DNA of 64,000 nt from contig OY741269.1 of NCBI GenBank assembly GCA_963514095.1, positions 24,704,718 through 24,768,717 on the forward strand. Reading direction: 5' to 3'. Below are positions 1-12,956 of this stretch, one piece after another; position 1 is the stretch's first letter; the number at the start of each line of letters is the position of its first letter. The position numbers were made by a program, and so were the translations under genes. The notes under the pieces were generated by a model. It saw only the letters and a list, made by a program, of their open reading frames with translations, had not been told where the DNA came from and did not search any database. This DNA comes from Eutrigla gurnardus (taxonomy: Eukaryota; Chordata; Actinopteri; Perciformes; Triglidae).

Positions 1-3000
1 GGGAATAAAGATGCAAAGTTGGAAATAATGGGGTGTGGTCGGCACACCAAAGGGGAAATTCTTACATTTACTGTCTGTGACCAACAGAATGCAGGATGCT
101 CTGCTTTTGTACAACAGGAGTCCAGACAGAAACCACTGACAAAATGTCTCTTTTTTTGGAAACTGGTTGTATTGTAATGAGTTGTGTGAATGTGGTCATC
201 TTTTGAAAGCATAAAATCAGAGGGACAAACTTAGAGAAAAGCAAGATGAGCCTCCATAACTTCCTCTTAAGAGAATGTCAGATGCTCCATTGGATTAAGT
301 CCTGCTCATCTGCCTGTATTCATTTAAATGTTATGGCATCATATCATTATTTTATTTGTAAATGCATGAATCAATTTGAAAACCTTTCAGTCAAACTATC
401 AACCTTCAGACAGGCCTGCTATTCATCAATTACCATGATGAGGTCTGAAGTGGCTGCACAGAAAATCCACAAAACGGTTAGTTGTCAGAGCACAGCTGCC
501 GTTTTCTGATCCAATGCCTTTATTTTCTGCGAGGCAAAAACATTACTCAAAAAGGATCCAATTTCCTTTTCCCCACTCCGCAGTAATAGTTGAGTAATTT
601 ATTTATCAAGAGGAAAATTCAATTTTAATAGCAGCAGAAAACCCGGGACACAATAAACAACATAATACACTGGTGAAACTCTGCAAACCCGACAGAAACT
701 CAATGTCTGGCTATGTGCTACAGCTGTGTTGGCCTGCAGCAACAACATTTAATGGCTTCTTTTAAACAGAGAAACAAAGAAATACTTAGTTGACCATCAT
801 TCAACCTCCCCCTGCTAGCATTGTAAAACATTAAATGAAGTAAAAAAACATCCTCAGGGAAAAGGATTGGTGCAATTCCACACAGCAAATACAACATATT
901 TATGAATGAATAGCTATTGTGCAGGGCGTAATCTACTAGATTAAATAAATGAAATAGGCAGATAAAAAAGGAAATGAAATGACGTTTTTGAGCATGCAAA
1001 GCTGAATGGCCAAAACCCACAAAGCTCCAGCTCCTGTTTGTGTGACCCTACCCACATGTTTTCACATGAAACCACCAAAGACAATGAAGAAGCTTGACGT
1101 ACATCGTTAATGAAGAAAACAGGACAACATAATCAAAGCCAACAGGAAAGCCAAAGAATTAACATTCCTAAAGAGGGAGGTCTTGGTCGTACACCTTTAT
1201 GGAAACCTGTGACCTTAACTTGACCTTAATTGTTCAGCTCCCGCCTGTGTTTCTTGGAAAGTTGTTATCAATCCCTGCATTTTGCTGCCAAACAGCCTCC
1301 GTGGTGATAATGCAAGCACATAAAAAGTCTTTCTCTATTCATAGCGTGCCATGAGCGACAACAGTGTGACGTCTGGAGACGGATGAACCGATGGACAGAG
1401 AGGCAGGCAAACTGATAGGAGGTGGTTTAATTAAGTCTCTGTGGACATTTTGATACTTGTAACACTTGTGTTCCATTCCAACCAACAGAATAAATACTGG
1501 AAGATTTTGAAGGACAAGAACAAATATATCTTGGGTATAGTTTCACTTTGTTAAAAAACTGAATTTCACAGACTAATTTTGAGACAATGGGCTTCATTCA
1601 GGGCATTTTCTTATTCTTATCCTAAAATTTACTTACTTTGTTCGCTCAGGTTTGCTCTCATAACTGGGCTTGTTGTAAATTGATTATTTTAACCTGATTC
1701 ATATTGCATGTCGACCTGAATCTGTTCAAAGATCTTAACAAGCTCATCAGAGCAGCGTAGTGCTGGGACAGAAATAAAAAACTGAATATTTTAACATAAT
1801 TTGCTGCTTTTTTCTTTTAAACAAAGATTTCTGGATGTGTCAGGGAATAGCCTTTAAAAGTTGCTTGTATTATTCATCAGATGGCATCAGACTACTGCTG
1901 TGTTTTTTACAGCCAGTCACAGCCAGTCTCCAGGGAAAACAAGTCTTGACCCTGACTTCTCAGGAAATCCTTCTTTGAAACTTCAAATGTGTTCTTTCGA
2001 GGGAATTTCAACAGAGAATAGTAGACTGACCAAAAATACATAGGAATTGGACATGAAGTCAACAAGAGACTTAGGGAAGCCCTATTTTCCCATGTGCACA
2101 ACAACTTTCCATGTCACATAAAAGTACACTGGTTAATAAAAGTTAATGAGAAAAACATGCAGGCACTCATATCGTGAGTAACATTTCATATTCGACACAA
2201 CGACAACATAAGAAGTTCTGTTTACAACTACAAAAAGCAAGCACGCTACGAAACTAAACAAAGTGACCTCCGCTCAGGCCCGGCCCCATTCAACGATGAG
2301 GAGTTCAGGTAACTACATAAATCTAGAATCCGCCACGCACGGATGGCCACAACGGGAATAAACACAGAATTGTGTTAATTAGTGGAGACAGATGTTCGGA
2401 AAATAGAATGTAATGAGCGAATAAACACAAAAAATTGACATATTTAGGGACGACTAGCAATGACAACTTCGGGCCAGCAGAAGCCCTATCGAAAGTGATG
2501 ATTATTGAAAGTGATGATTATTGAAAGTGATGATTATTATTAATTTATTCTTATTACGCGGATTGGAATGCCTTTTTGGGGACCTTTGCATTAAAAAATC
2601 TGAGCAAAATTGGTATGCGCATGGGGACTGGTGAAAAATGTGAAAGTTTAGAGGTCTCATTATAGAATTATTTTTTATTTTGGGAACCTTACTGTATGGA
2701 AAATAAAATATAACCTAAAAGTGGACAGGGAGGCGTCTCATGAGAGGCTATCAGGGGAGCTTGTGTTCTTTTCAGGGGAGTCGATCTCTTCTTAACTCCC
2801 TCGTAATTCCAACCATGAAGTCCGGCACAAATTGGCAGCAGACTCAAAAACCTTGAGCGTTCGGAATTCACATTTGGTTTAGGAATGATGACACTTGACT
2901 ACTGGCCTTGCACATCTACTTCCCTTTAATAACAAGATGCCCATAATAGGGGAAGCCTGACATGTCAGTGTGTTTCAGTAATTGGTCACAGAGCTCCAGG

Positions 3001-4604
3001 AGAGAAAGGCAGTTTAGCCAAGAATAGATTCTAGATCATTTAAAAAGGATGCGATTCTCGATATTGGCTTAATTAGCTGCAATATTTCATCTGTACAAAG
3101 AGAACATCCTATCGTACGTGATCAGGCTGTATCATTCTTTCATTATATTTCATTCAAAATAAATAAGAGTGACTGTGTTCATCGTACTGAAAGAAAATAT
3201 CATCCAGTGGAACAGTGAGGCTGAATCAATGATGCGTTTTAATAGAGGAATAAGACATATCAGGCTGCACAGACAACGCTTTTTGGTAGGATCAATACAT
3301 TGTTAGTTTTGGTCTTTTAATGGGATTTATTGAAATTTATAAAATTATGTAATATCACTACACTTACGATTTTATAGTAAAAATAAATGTTTTGGCCTGA
3401 ATTGGCCCACAAGTCAAACCTTGTGGCACCTTTAAGATACACATGTGATATTTAATTAGACACAAATCATGGTCATTTTTTTATGACAGAAACATTTTTA
3501 TAAAAAATGTTTTGAACAAAAATGGATGTAATAATTTAAAAAAAAATTAAATATCCTGCTTCAATACATATTTGTTGGCATTCAACCTTTTCAAAACAAC
3601 ATTTTCACTGCGGTCAAACAGTTTGTGCTCCACTTGCAGCCGCATACATAAAGGGAGGCTTAAAAGAAAAGAAAAAAGAACAACATTTAGCAGACAATAT
3701 AATCCCAAGCGAATTACAAGAACATTTGTTGGAAGAAATTGCAACGGTATCTCACTATCACACTTCTAGGCTGTTTTTTACTATAATTAAAACATGTAAA
3801 TGAAAACGACAGGTAATAATAGATTGTGATAGAATTTTAACAATGCTGTCCATCAAAATGACTGAAAACAACAAAGTCGAACACATCTGAGAGACAGAGG
3901 TCACGATCCTGCTCCCTCCCTTCTCTCAAGGTTAATCAAATAGACGCAATCCTCCCCTCCACCCTCTTAAATTGAATCATTCTACATCAGCAGCACTAGA
4001 GTAACGATGACAGTCAATATGTAATTGCCCACATTATTGAAATTGTGGAAAAACTCTAGTTTCTATTTTAACCTGACGAAACCTGTCCTTAGTGCTTCTT
4101 TGTACCCTGAACTGAAACACAGTTACAGGATTTCAAAGATTTAGATTTAGTGAGGACAATGAGCCTCCTGTTGAGGCAACAGAAATGCATTAACTGCTGA
4201 GAAAATGTAATTTACTACTAAATTCGGAGAGTAGCGTTGTTGCTATTCAGGGTCAGCGAGGATGTTTTTCCTCGATTGAGACCATATTCATATCGGAAAA
4301 CCCATTTCATCTTGAGGAAAACTGAATTATAGATGCAGACTGGTCAATATATTGTGGAAAACAAACCAAACTGCCATTACTGATGAAAAAAAAGGCAAGT
4401 TAATAGGCCATTTCACAAATGAACAAACCACAGCCCATAAATCAGCTGCTATGTGATCCACCTTTTAAATCTGAATATATGTTTCTGCTGTATTAACACT
4501 TCATCACTGCCGTGTTTGTTCGGAAGGATATTTAACCAAAACCTCAGTTATTGATTTGTGGTGATCTCAATCTGTCAGGCAGAGTTTGCCAAACACTTTG
4601 ATAC
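1..4604. other. Gene-free flank left of PTGER3
   Basis: I recognise no exon or RNA gene on either strand. Reading frames here are short and without family resemblance. The only ordered structure is a small 16-bp triplet repeat at 2491-2538. In human the neighbour on this side of PTGER3 is CTH, but no CTH-like exon was seen. Confidence 0.5.
2491..2538. repeat. Three 16-bp tandem units
   Basis: The unit GAAAGTGATGATTATT occurs three times head to tail without mismatch. It is a small simple repeat with no attached gene. Confidence 0.85.
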
Positions 4605-4725
4605 TGAGCAACAACTAACCGGATTTCCGTGAAATTTGACACAACCCCTGAAATGAAAAATATAATGATTTTGAAGACCACCTGAAGTTTTGTCTAGCGC
4701 CACCTTAAGGCTAAAATGTCCACTA
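4605..4725 (+). repeat. Diverged interspersed repeat, family C copy 1
   Basis: The phrase around GTGAAATTTGACACA, followed by GTCTAGCGCCACC and GGCTAAAATGTCC, resembles an interspersed sequence that recurs in many teleost genomes. A related copy lies at 49345-49515. Family C is a local label, and the copy is old and degraded. Confidence 0.45.
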
Positions 4726-4868
4726 GAAACCAATTAAACAAAAGAAAAAAAGCAGATTTAACATGAAAATACAGTGTAAATATGCGATTGTTTGCTTGAT
4801 CTTTGCACTGCAGAGGATAATGTCTTGGATTCTAACACAAGTATAATGTAGTTAGTATGGCATGGTAA

Positions 4869-4884
4869 CAAAAAAAAAAAAAAA
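4869..4884. repeat. Poly-A tract
   Basis: An uninterrupted run of about 15 A. It could be the tail of a degraded retroposon, but no body was identified next to it. Confidence 0.7.
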
Positions 4885-5525
4885 TGGAGGGGAAGGCCGA
4901 GGAAGAGAGGTCATCTGTAAAAAGCCAAACAAATCAGACATTGCTCATTTACAGATTGTGTCTAAAAGTGTACATCAAATAATTTATGTATGAAATACAC
5001 CCATTCAGTGGGTGGGAAACAACAACACCCTGCTTATGAATCACGTTTTAAACAATTACCAGTTTTACCACACAAGTTAAGAGGAAAAAAACAAGCCTGA
5101 CAGAATTCTTAGCAACAACCAACAAGCCTAATACGGGCAATATGAGAGCAGCAACAGCAGCAACAACAAACAGCAGGTATAGACCATTTCAAACTTGGCC
5201 CTCGGGGCCCCACTTGTAGTTCCTGTTGAGATGTTTGTTAATCCAATAGATGACAGGAAGTAGACTTCCAACCAAAGCTGTTGCCCTAGCAACAGAATGG
5301 CAGTAATATTCAAATAGAACAGGCAATTAGAGCGGGCCATATTATCACCAGGAAAGCCAGAGACAGACAGAGAGAGCAGAGGAAGAGAAGGCTGTTACAC
5401 TCACCTTCTATATTTAGAAGGAATATCAGGAATCTTCACCCCATAGCTGCTGGACAGCTAGCTAGCTCACAACTCACGTTAGCAAACAAAAGCACGGACT
5501 GGTGTAATTAGCAACGCTGGGAAAA

Positions 5526-5778
5526 GACGTTAATCAACTCCACCTGCGTCTGCGAGAAGTGACGTCCTGACGTTAATCAACTCCACCTGCTTCTGCCGGA
5601 AGTGACGTTACGGACGTTAATCAACTCCACCTGCGTCTGCGAGAAGTGACGTCCTGACGTTAATCAACTCCACCTGCTTCTGCCGGAAGTGACGTTACGG
5701 ACGTTAATCAACTCCACCTGCTTCTGCCGGAAGTGACGTTACGGACGTTAATCAACTCCACCTGCGTCTGCTGGACGT
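5526..5778. repeat. 43/44-bp minisatellite with two alternating unit types
   Basis: Six units begin with GACGTTAATCAACTCCACCT at 5526, 5569, 5613, 5656, 5700 and 5744; the last is truncated. Type A (43 bp) carries GCGTCTGCGAGAAGTGACGTCCT and type B (44 bp) carries a CTTCTGCCGGAAGTGACG core. The order is A-B-A-B-B-A', so at least one duplication copied an A-B dimer. Each complete unit has a TGACGT half-site of the cAMP-response element. The array ends directly in a poly-T run. Confidence 0.9.
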
Positions 5779-5804
5779 TTTTTTTTTTTTTTTTTTTTTT
5801 TTTT
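5778..5804. repeat. Poly-T run
   Basis: Twenty-seven consecutive T immediately after the truncated last minisatellite unit. It may mark a retroposon tail read from the other strand, but no body was recognised. Confidence 0.85.
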
Positions 5805-5880
5805 AAGTATGTTAATTTCTTGCACACTAACTTCCACTTGTAACTTTAGTGTCAGCGAGGATACATTTGCTGAAGTAAGC

Positions 5881-6172
5881 TACTGTTATAGAGTAGGGTA
5901 CTGTTATACAGTAGGCTACTGTTATAGAGTAGGGTACTGTTATAGAGTAGGCTACTGTTATAGAGTAGGGTACTGTTATAGAGTAGGGTACTGTTATACA
6001 GTAGGCTACTGTTATAGAGTAGGGTACTGTTATAGAGTAGGGTACTGTTATAGAGTAGGGTACTGTTATACAGTAGGCTACTGTTATAGAGTAAGCTACT
6101 GTTATACAGTAGGCTACTGTTATAGAGTAGGGTACTGTTATAGAGTAGGCTACTGTTATAGAGTAGGCTACA
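5881..6172. repeat. 18-bp minisatellite, about 16 copies
   Basis: The unit is TACTGTTATAGAGTAGGG or variants with ACAGTA and GGC. The ACAGTA variants form TACTGT-TAT-ACAGTA, a 6-bp inverted repeat inside the unit. Because 18 is divisible by three and the unit lacks stops in several frames, it stays open on both strands and yields artefactual repeat peptides. It is not considered coding. Confidence 0.92.
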
Positions 6173-6239
6173 GTTTTGGCACAAAATATGAGACACATTC
6201 ATGTCCCCCAGAGGAGTTTTGGTGATCTCCTGACCACCA

Positions 6240-6655
6240 CAGGTTTAATATTATAATATTAATACATCATATATTTAATATATTATATCATTCAGTCCAA
6301 ATTGTAATGTGTCCATATCTGCGATATAATAATAACATTCCCATCATCCTCAGCTGGACTTTATGATAAGTATTTTATTAAATGATACCACACTTACATG
6401 TTGGTTACCATGGCGATTCTTTAAACATTAAACATCACATGTTAGCATACATACATTTTATTTTATTTTCAATTAATTTATTCAGCTATTTTCTTCTTCC
6501 GTACCTTTGTTTTGGCAAAAAAAAAAGGGTAAAAAGTCATTTGAAATGTGTCAGAAGAGCTTTTTACAAACTGGGGCAACAGAAAAACTAACAGGAACAA
6601 TCTCCTGATCTCCCCGCCTGCTCCAAGCCTGTTTGCAGAAGACTGCTAAAATATA
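6240..6655. other. AT-rich gene-free stretch
   Basis: Very AT-rich sequence with clustered TATAATATTAAT words near 6245-6300. I see no gene or identifiable repeat family. Confidence 0.4.
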
Positions 6656-6658
6656 CAG

Positions 6659-6688
6659 CGTGTGTGTGCGTGTGTGTGCGTGGGTGTG

Positions 6689-6733
<45 letters not shown>

Positions 6734-6738
6734 ATGTG
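6659..6738. repeat. (GT)n microsatellite
   Basis: Interrupted TG/CG dinucleotide tract. It generates spurious Cys-Val reading frames. Confidence 0.95.
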
Positions 6739-7202
6739 AGAAAGAGAGTGTTCAGAAAACCCAAGACAGATCAATATTAAAAAACATAATGCAGCCATTG
6801 CATTACATTGTCAAGACTCTCATCTCAGATTGTTTGTTGATTAGATTTTAAATGCCATATTGATGCCATCAGATTTCATTAACACCACTGACAATGTCAC
6901 ACAACAGTGTTACCAACCAGCAGTTGATATATCAGGGCAGTGGATTCGGTCTCCCTGTTGAATTTGCTGAACGCAGTCGAGTGAGACTATTAACTAATTC
7001 TATTAGACAAATAACAGGCGGGGGAGCTTAATCCCATCTGGGTCGTGTCTTCATTCCAGGTTTGCTCGGTGTCGCCGTTATCTTGATGTTAAATGACACA
7101 AGGTCACAAAAAAGCTTTATTGACATGCTAATAAGAAGACAAACAGAGCCTCTTAAGCATAACCTTGCAAGTTGCCCTATGTTGACTCTGAACACTATGA
7201 AC

Positions 7203-7240
7203 ACACACAAACATGCACGCGCGCACACACACACACACAC

Positions 7241-7280
<40 letters not shown>
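7203..7280. repeat. (CA)n microsatellite
   Basis: Interrupted CA tract beginning with CACGCGCGCACAC. It generates spurious Thr-His and Cys-Val frames. Confidence 0.95.
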
Positions 7281-7282
<2 letters not shown>

Positions 7283-7307
7283 CCCTGACTGGATCTACAG
7301 AGGAAGT

Positions 7308-7340
7308 GTATCCCTGGTTACCATTTGTAACCAGGGATAC
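7308..7340. repeat. Perfect 14-bp inverted repeat with 5-nt loop
   Basis: GTATCCCTGGTTAC at 7308-7321 is followed by CATTT and then the exact reverse complement GTAACCAGGGATAC at 7327-7340. It sits 27 bp from the end of the CA tract. Confidence 0.9.
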
Positions 7341-7865
7341 CATTTGTAATGTTCACCTTCTTGAACCCTCACTCATTTTTTTTCCATCCATTGGATCAAA
7401 AACATGTTTCCATTTCAGTAGACTTCCATTGAAAATAAACTACAATAACAACAACAACACATTTTCTTTTGCAACATTGATGGTAATTTATTGAAGCTCT
7501 AATTACCTTTTATGGTGCTTTTTGTAAAAGTACAATCTTTTTATTTCAACAAAAAAAGGTACACAACTTGCTGCTGCCTTACCAATATATGCTAGTTCTT
7601 TCTAATGGTTGTCAAATGTATTCTGTGTATGAGTCTACTTCCTGTAAAAGAAGAGAGTGTCATTAATATTTGACATATTCATTATCTATTGTCTAGCATC
7701 ACTATGCAGTATGTCTGAAGCTACAGTCAGAGAGAACTGTTGACCCTTGTAGATAAGTGTTTTTGCTGGACTGGAGGTAACAAGGCGTGGGATGGATTTA
7801 TAGCTTCATTAGTTAGTATATCAACAGCAGGAGAAACAATGACAGACTGTGGGCTCTAAACTGAT

Positions 7866-7896
<31 letters not shown>

Positions 7897-8890
7897 CTGT
7901 CTTACCACGATTTTCTAATAAAACACAAAAATCAGGGATGAGATTGAGAGAAAAAACGATGTTGCAATGAAACAGTGAGTATTAATCAGAGGTAATTTAA
8001 ATTAGCTGAAATGATCCGCAGCACCTGTTGACACTTCTTCATATCTTCACATGTTGGCATCTGTTGGGTCCCAGTGGAAATCACGTCTCCGTCCACTGAC
8101 GATGGAGTAAACATGCTCTGCATATTTCATCCTCATTGTCATTCAGTGAGAGCATACAAGCAAACATCACATACATTGTGAGACGCTATGTTTTGGGCTA
8201 TAATGGAAAATCGCCTGAGGACAGCAGCTATCATGTTCAGGTCCTGCATGGATTCTCTCTGAAGCCAGCAGGCGACCTTTTGACCCAAACCGGGTTGTTT
8301 ATCCGACCTGAGGATACTTGGTTCTCACTCGAAGCCCAGCAGCATTGATTTGCCTCATTCACTCAGCACACCAACCACCATGTCCATACATCCAAACTAT
8401 ACATTAAAAGCATAAGCGAGCTAAAGTAGACGCATCCATCACCAACCAAATTAATTCAGTTAACGTCCTGCCTCCGCTCCTCCAAGAGAGGCCCTGGAGG
8501 AGCAATCATGTCATTTCGAGTAGATAGACATTTATCTCTCTTAGTATAATGTTCGATGGAAGAAGAGCATTAAAGAAACAACTGGTCGACTGGTTGACAT
8601 TCCTCAAGGACGAATTCCAAACAATAGAGAACTTTTTGTATTTCTCTTGAATCAATGACCCTCGTAAGGATACAATCAATGAAACTGATATTTTTGTTGC
8701 TCCCTACAAAAAAAATGTTGGTGGTTATGGGGAAATGCTACAATTTAAAGAATCAAACATCTGGAGTGCCACAGCAGCATGTTTTCTCTTGGTGGATTTA
8801 AAATTGCTATTTAAACATGGATCACATTCACCATCCAAAATCTAAAAAAAATTGCCTGTTTCAATGGATTTTTGTTCCTATTTCTACAAC
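7341..8890. other. Gene-free stretch with a poly-G run
   Basis: No exon was recognised. The stretch contains the 30-base G run at 7866-7895 and otherwise unique-looking AT-rich sequence. Confidence 0.4.
7866..7895. repeat. 30-base poly-G run
   Basis: Thirty consecutive G follow CTGAT. Runs this long are rare and prone to length error in assemblies. It could form G-quadruplex DNA on the plus strand. Confidence 0.9.
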
Positions 8891-8895
8891 CTTTG

Positions 8896-8936
8896 CACAC
8901 ACACACACACACACAGACACACACACACACACACAC
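8896..8936. repeat. (CA)n microsatellite
   Basis: CA tract with one GA interruption. Confidence 0.95.
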
Positions 8937-8939
8937 TCT

Positions 8940-9650
8940 ACATTGCGTTTTATAATTCATATCAAAAAACAGACGTAGCACAATATGTCTGGGTACAAAT
9001 GTGCTTCCCTCAGGAAAGCAAATATATTTCCTCAGTCTATCGAGTTTAATAACGATAAATAATGGGAGGATAAGACTTTAATGGGCCCTCCAGAATTTAT
9101 CAGATGCAGACAGTAGCCTTATTCAGCAATAAAATGACTACATAGTGTGGAGAGCCCGGAGACGGAGCCTGGTGTTTTATGCTATATGTGACTAGTTAAT
9201 TTAAAGCATCAAAATAAGTCAAAGACGTCGTCTATAAGGCAATAGGAAGGTCCTTTACCTTTTATTTATTGTTAATGAGCACTTAATCACAGTTTAGTAC
9301 TGGGTGCTACTAAGCAGATTAAACAACCAAGTAAAATACAGTTAGAGCTTCTGTTTTAATTAGTGCTGCTGCACCTGACAAACGAGGTTTGGACAAACGA
9401 GGTTTGGACAAACAATGGAAGCCTACATGCTCTTAAATGACTGTTATATACACAATATTAATATATAAATAAAGATAAATTACCAAGTGTCATATGTGGT
9501 TTCATGATATGTAAATGATGCACCATCATTTTTCTTTTTTTAATATATTGGTTGGCTTAGCTAAACCGCAATTCTGCCAGGAGGCACATGACTGTTATGA
9601 CACCGTATACACTCGACTGACAGCCGTCGTTAATAAAGATGGCAGAGATG
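8940..9650. other. Gene-free AT-rich stretch
   Basis: No coding or RNA gene seen. A short direct repeat of ACAAACGAGGTTTGG occurs twice at about 9377-9410. Confidence 0.4.
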
Positions 9651-12600
9651 TGGGCCTATACATATTTAATTAGAAAATATCACTCAGCAGCCACAAAAGC
9701 CCAACACATATTGATCCAATATGTTCATATCCTTTATTAGAATTACAACATGACACCAGCACATAAGCCAAGATCACTGCTACAAACTGAATCAAAAGTG
9801 CATTTACATCTAACACGAGTAAGTCAAGTAGAGGACAAAGACATAAAGTACTCAAAGGACACTTACTAACACAGATAGTTAGGTAGATATTATTTTCATG
9901 TCAGCACACGTTACGTAAATCCATCTGGGTGTTGACGAAGAAGCAGCAGCAAGCGTGTAGAAGTCTCAGAGTTCAGAGTTCGAGCGAAGTGTTCTTGTTA
10001 AACATTCAGAATCAGAGGAGGAGATGAACATCTGATAGACGTCCGCTACGTATTTCCACTCATCAGCGGCGCCCTGGCTGGAGGTCCAAACCTGTTTGCA
10101 CATGTGACGCCGTCACGGAAAAGATCTTATATGGATCACCTGCTCACTGCTAAACTGTTTACATCCTCTATTTCAGTCATTTATTGGATGAGTCAACAAA
10201 TCCAACACCCAAACTTTGCAGGAATCAGATGCAATGCTGTTTTTGTCGCACTGTTGTTTTATATGTTACAGAAACGATTATTATTATGGCACAATTATGG
10301 CGTTTTTCTCCCCCCAATGGGTAATAAAGGTAATAATCACCCTCATACTACAGCATTGTTTTCACAGGGTGTAGAAACCAGTTTAACTATTTGGAAAATG
10401 CACATTTAAAAAAAGAGCACAAATGCAAAATATCAAACGATCGAACATGAAATCTCAAGATATCAAGTTACTCCTCAGCTTGTGTGGTGAATCAGTTAAT
10501 CACTGCCGTGCATTAGTGACTTGAGAGAGGGAGACGGTTCCAGCTGGCAGCAGCAGATTCTCTGGAACTCTTAAAACCTTTTTTTAAATGATTAAGTAAT
10601 CGTAAGTGCATCAGTCCACTGCGTGTAATGGTCTGCCGTAATGGCCTGTTCATTACACAACATTCACAAGCAAACCTTTATTTACAACAGCCTGAGTGTA
10701 ACAGAGAGCATATTCACTTCTGACACACCTCTTAATGGAGGCGTCGTCTATCATCGCCTTCAGAGATTATACTGTGCCGTTTGCAGATATTTTAATCCCA
10801 CATCCCGTGGTTCTAATGAACATTTATATCGCACCACAGAAAGCACTCCTTGTAAACATCGTGCCTTAAATAGCGTGAAAGGGCATAAAGTTTTCTATTT
10901 ACAAAGAATCCATTGTTATTCTGCCATTTTCCTTTCCGCTGTGGTGGTTTGGATGTAAAACCAAATGCAGGGCCAGTTAGCTTTAAGGGGAAAATGCTCC
11001 TGTGTAATTGTTCTTTATAAACTGGAGAACAGGAGGCTTCTGTGTCTCCTGGACAGAGAATTAAGATAATTACACCGAGCAGATTCGAGTGGAAGCTGAT
11101 TGGGTCGACCGTAAATCTCCCATATCCCGTCGCAACTGTTAACAAATGTAACCGTCGTTTTAAAATGCGCGGATTAAACCCAGATGTCTCTGCTGAAGTG
11201 CATATTAACTGCTGCACAAGATGAACATATGCTTGGAATAAAAGCTCATAATGCAGAGCCACGAGCTCAATTAGTGGAATATTCATTAAAGAAAATGAAC
11301 AGTCCTTTTCATTAGCGTGATATATACACAAACATGAATTACTTGTTGAGGAATACATTAGTGTTTTCGGCACATTCATAGCTGGCAATAAATCCCAGAA
11401 TAATCATGAATATGATTTTTTTTCCTCAATCATTACAAGATAAACTCTCCTGTTACACAGAAGCAGCCTAAAGGCGTTTGCAGAAAACAGTGTCCTAGAG
11501 GGTCATTATCACTGAGCTTGTATCGTCACAACTGAGCGACAAAGGCAAGCAAAGGCAAAGCAGAGAGTACACCAGTCTAATCTTGCTGCTTGTTTCGCTG
11601 AGAAGGCAGTGTTGGTGTGAGAAAGTGTCCCATGAGATAACTATGATGGCAAACGTGTCCAATCTTGAAATGTCTTTGACTGAGATACAGGACCTCTAAA
11701 AGGAAATGAACATGTACTTGTATTGAGAGGTAGCATTAAGAATACAATGACACAATGTGGCTGGTGAGAAAAAAAAGAAAAAAGGTTGATTAGGGAAGAT
11801 GTCCAAGGCAGTCATGACAGAATTAAAAGCATGAAAGCTAAAAACATGTTTAAACGTATTAGTTCCTGCAGTCCTTGTGTACTAATGTATGAAGTCATGA
11901 AAGCATGCATTGAGTACAGACGTGCACGAGTAGTTTCGAGCGTGCCAAAAAAGCTTTTTGATCTTTTAAATTTCATGATGTGTGTAACGTCTTCTTCCAT
12001 GTATCCCTTGTATCTGAAGAGGATACTTAAAACGGGTCAAAAGCCTGCACACTAGAGTATAAACCCACCCTGTCATCCATAATCACATAATGTCGAACAC
12101 CAGAAATCCACAGTCCCTTCCCTCACACCCTTCATTCTCAAGAGTGACCTTGAAAACTACTCTTGTAAAAAAAAAAGGAAATGGCCGATAAAATAATTAC
12201 ACAACATTCCAGTGCATTCATATTCAGGAGGGAACGTGGAAACTAAAGGCATCACATTTCATAGTCCTGGCTGCTCGATGAGGAACACCTCATACAGTAC
12301 ATTATAACATTTACAACAACTGATATACCCAGCAGGTAGCTTTATCGACATTCAATGCAGAAACAAACTTCATCAATAATAAATAATCTTACAATCAACA
12401 ATTGGCTCCAGTTTAGGATTTGCATTATTCTTTTAAACGACAACTGTGGTGACATTTCATGTAAGATATGGCAACGTTATTTACAACTTAATATATGCAA
12501 ATGTACAGTTTCTCTCTTAATTTACAGACATTCACAAAAGAAAACCCTTTAGTTGTCTTATGGCTTCGATTTGCTGAAAGCAATTTCTCAGTTCAGAAAA

Positions 12601-12956
12601 TACAGAGCATCACTTCCATACAAGTCACTGAAGGACCATTCATAGTCACTTCTTGGGGGAGCAGGAGATAACAACCAGCAATGACGAGGTTACTGGCGCC
12701 CATGCTGCAGCCAAACGCAAGAGGTCACCCAGTCATGCATCCACATGCTTGTTAGTTGACTTTAAATGGAATTTGTTTTAAGCAAAACAAATGCATCCGG
12801 AGCCGACTTGGCTGGTTCTCATCAAGACCACGACTGCGACCGCTCTTGTCTCCCGTCTTCTGCATGGAGAACATTTTTGTTGTCCCCATGTCACGTTTCC
12901 CGTCCATCCAACGTGTCCAGGCTTCAAAGGCAGCAATTCCTGTCAAAAGGGTCGAC
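9651..12956 (-). other. Region downstream of the PTGER3 stop; possible 3' UTR or alternative tail exons
   Basis: This lies 3' of PTGER3 in its sense. Mammalian PTGER3 has several alternative tail exons downstream, so some could exist here, but none was recognised. On the minus strand an AATAAA occurs at 10677-10682. The segment 10640-11400 has an unusually open minus frame (191 codons) without family resemblance. Several TAAT-rich, low-repeat stretches suggest either UTR or conserved noncoding DNA. The boundary of the PTGER3 transcript cannot be set from sequence alone. Confidence 0.3.

Noticed and set aside
5809..6225. 138-codon plus-strand and two minus-strand repeat-peptide frames
   Set aside because: They are read-throughs of an 18-bp tandem repeat with no stop in several frames. 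There is no signal peptide, splice context or family match.
10813..11388. 191-codon minus-strand open frame
   Set aside because: Long but without recognisable domain, composition bias or splice sites. Open frames near this size can arise by chance in 64 kb, so it is kept only as a point to check.
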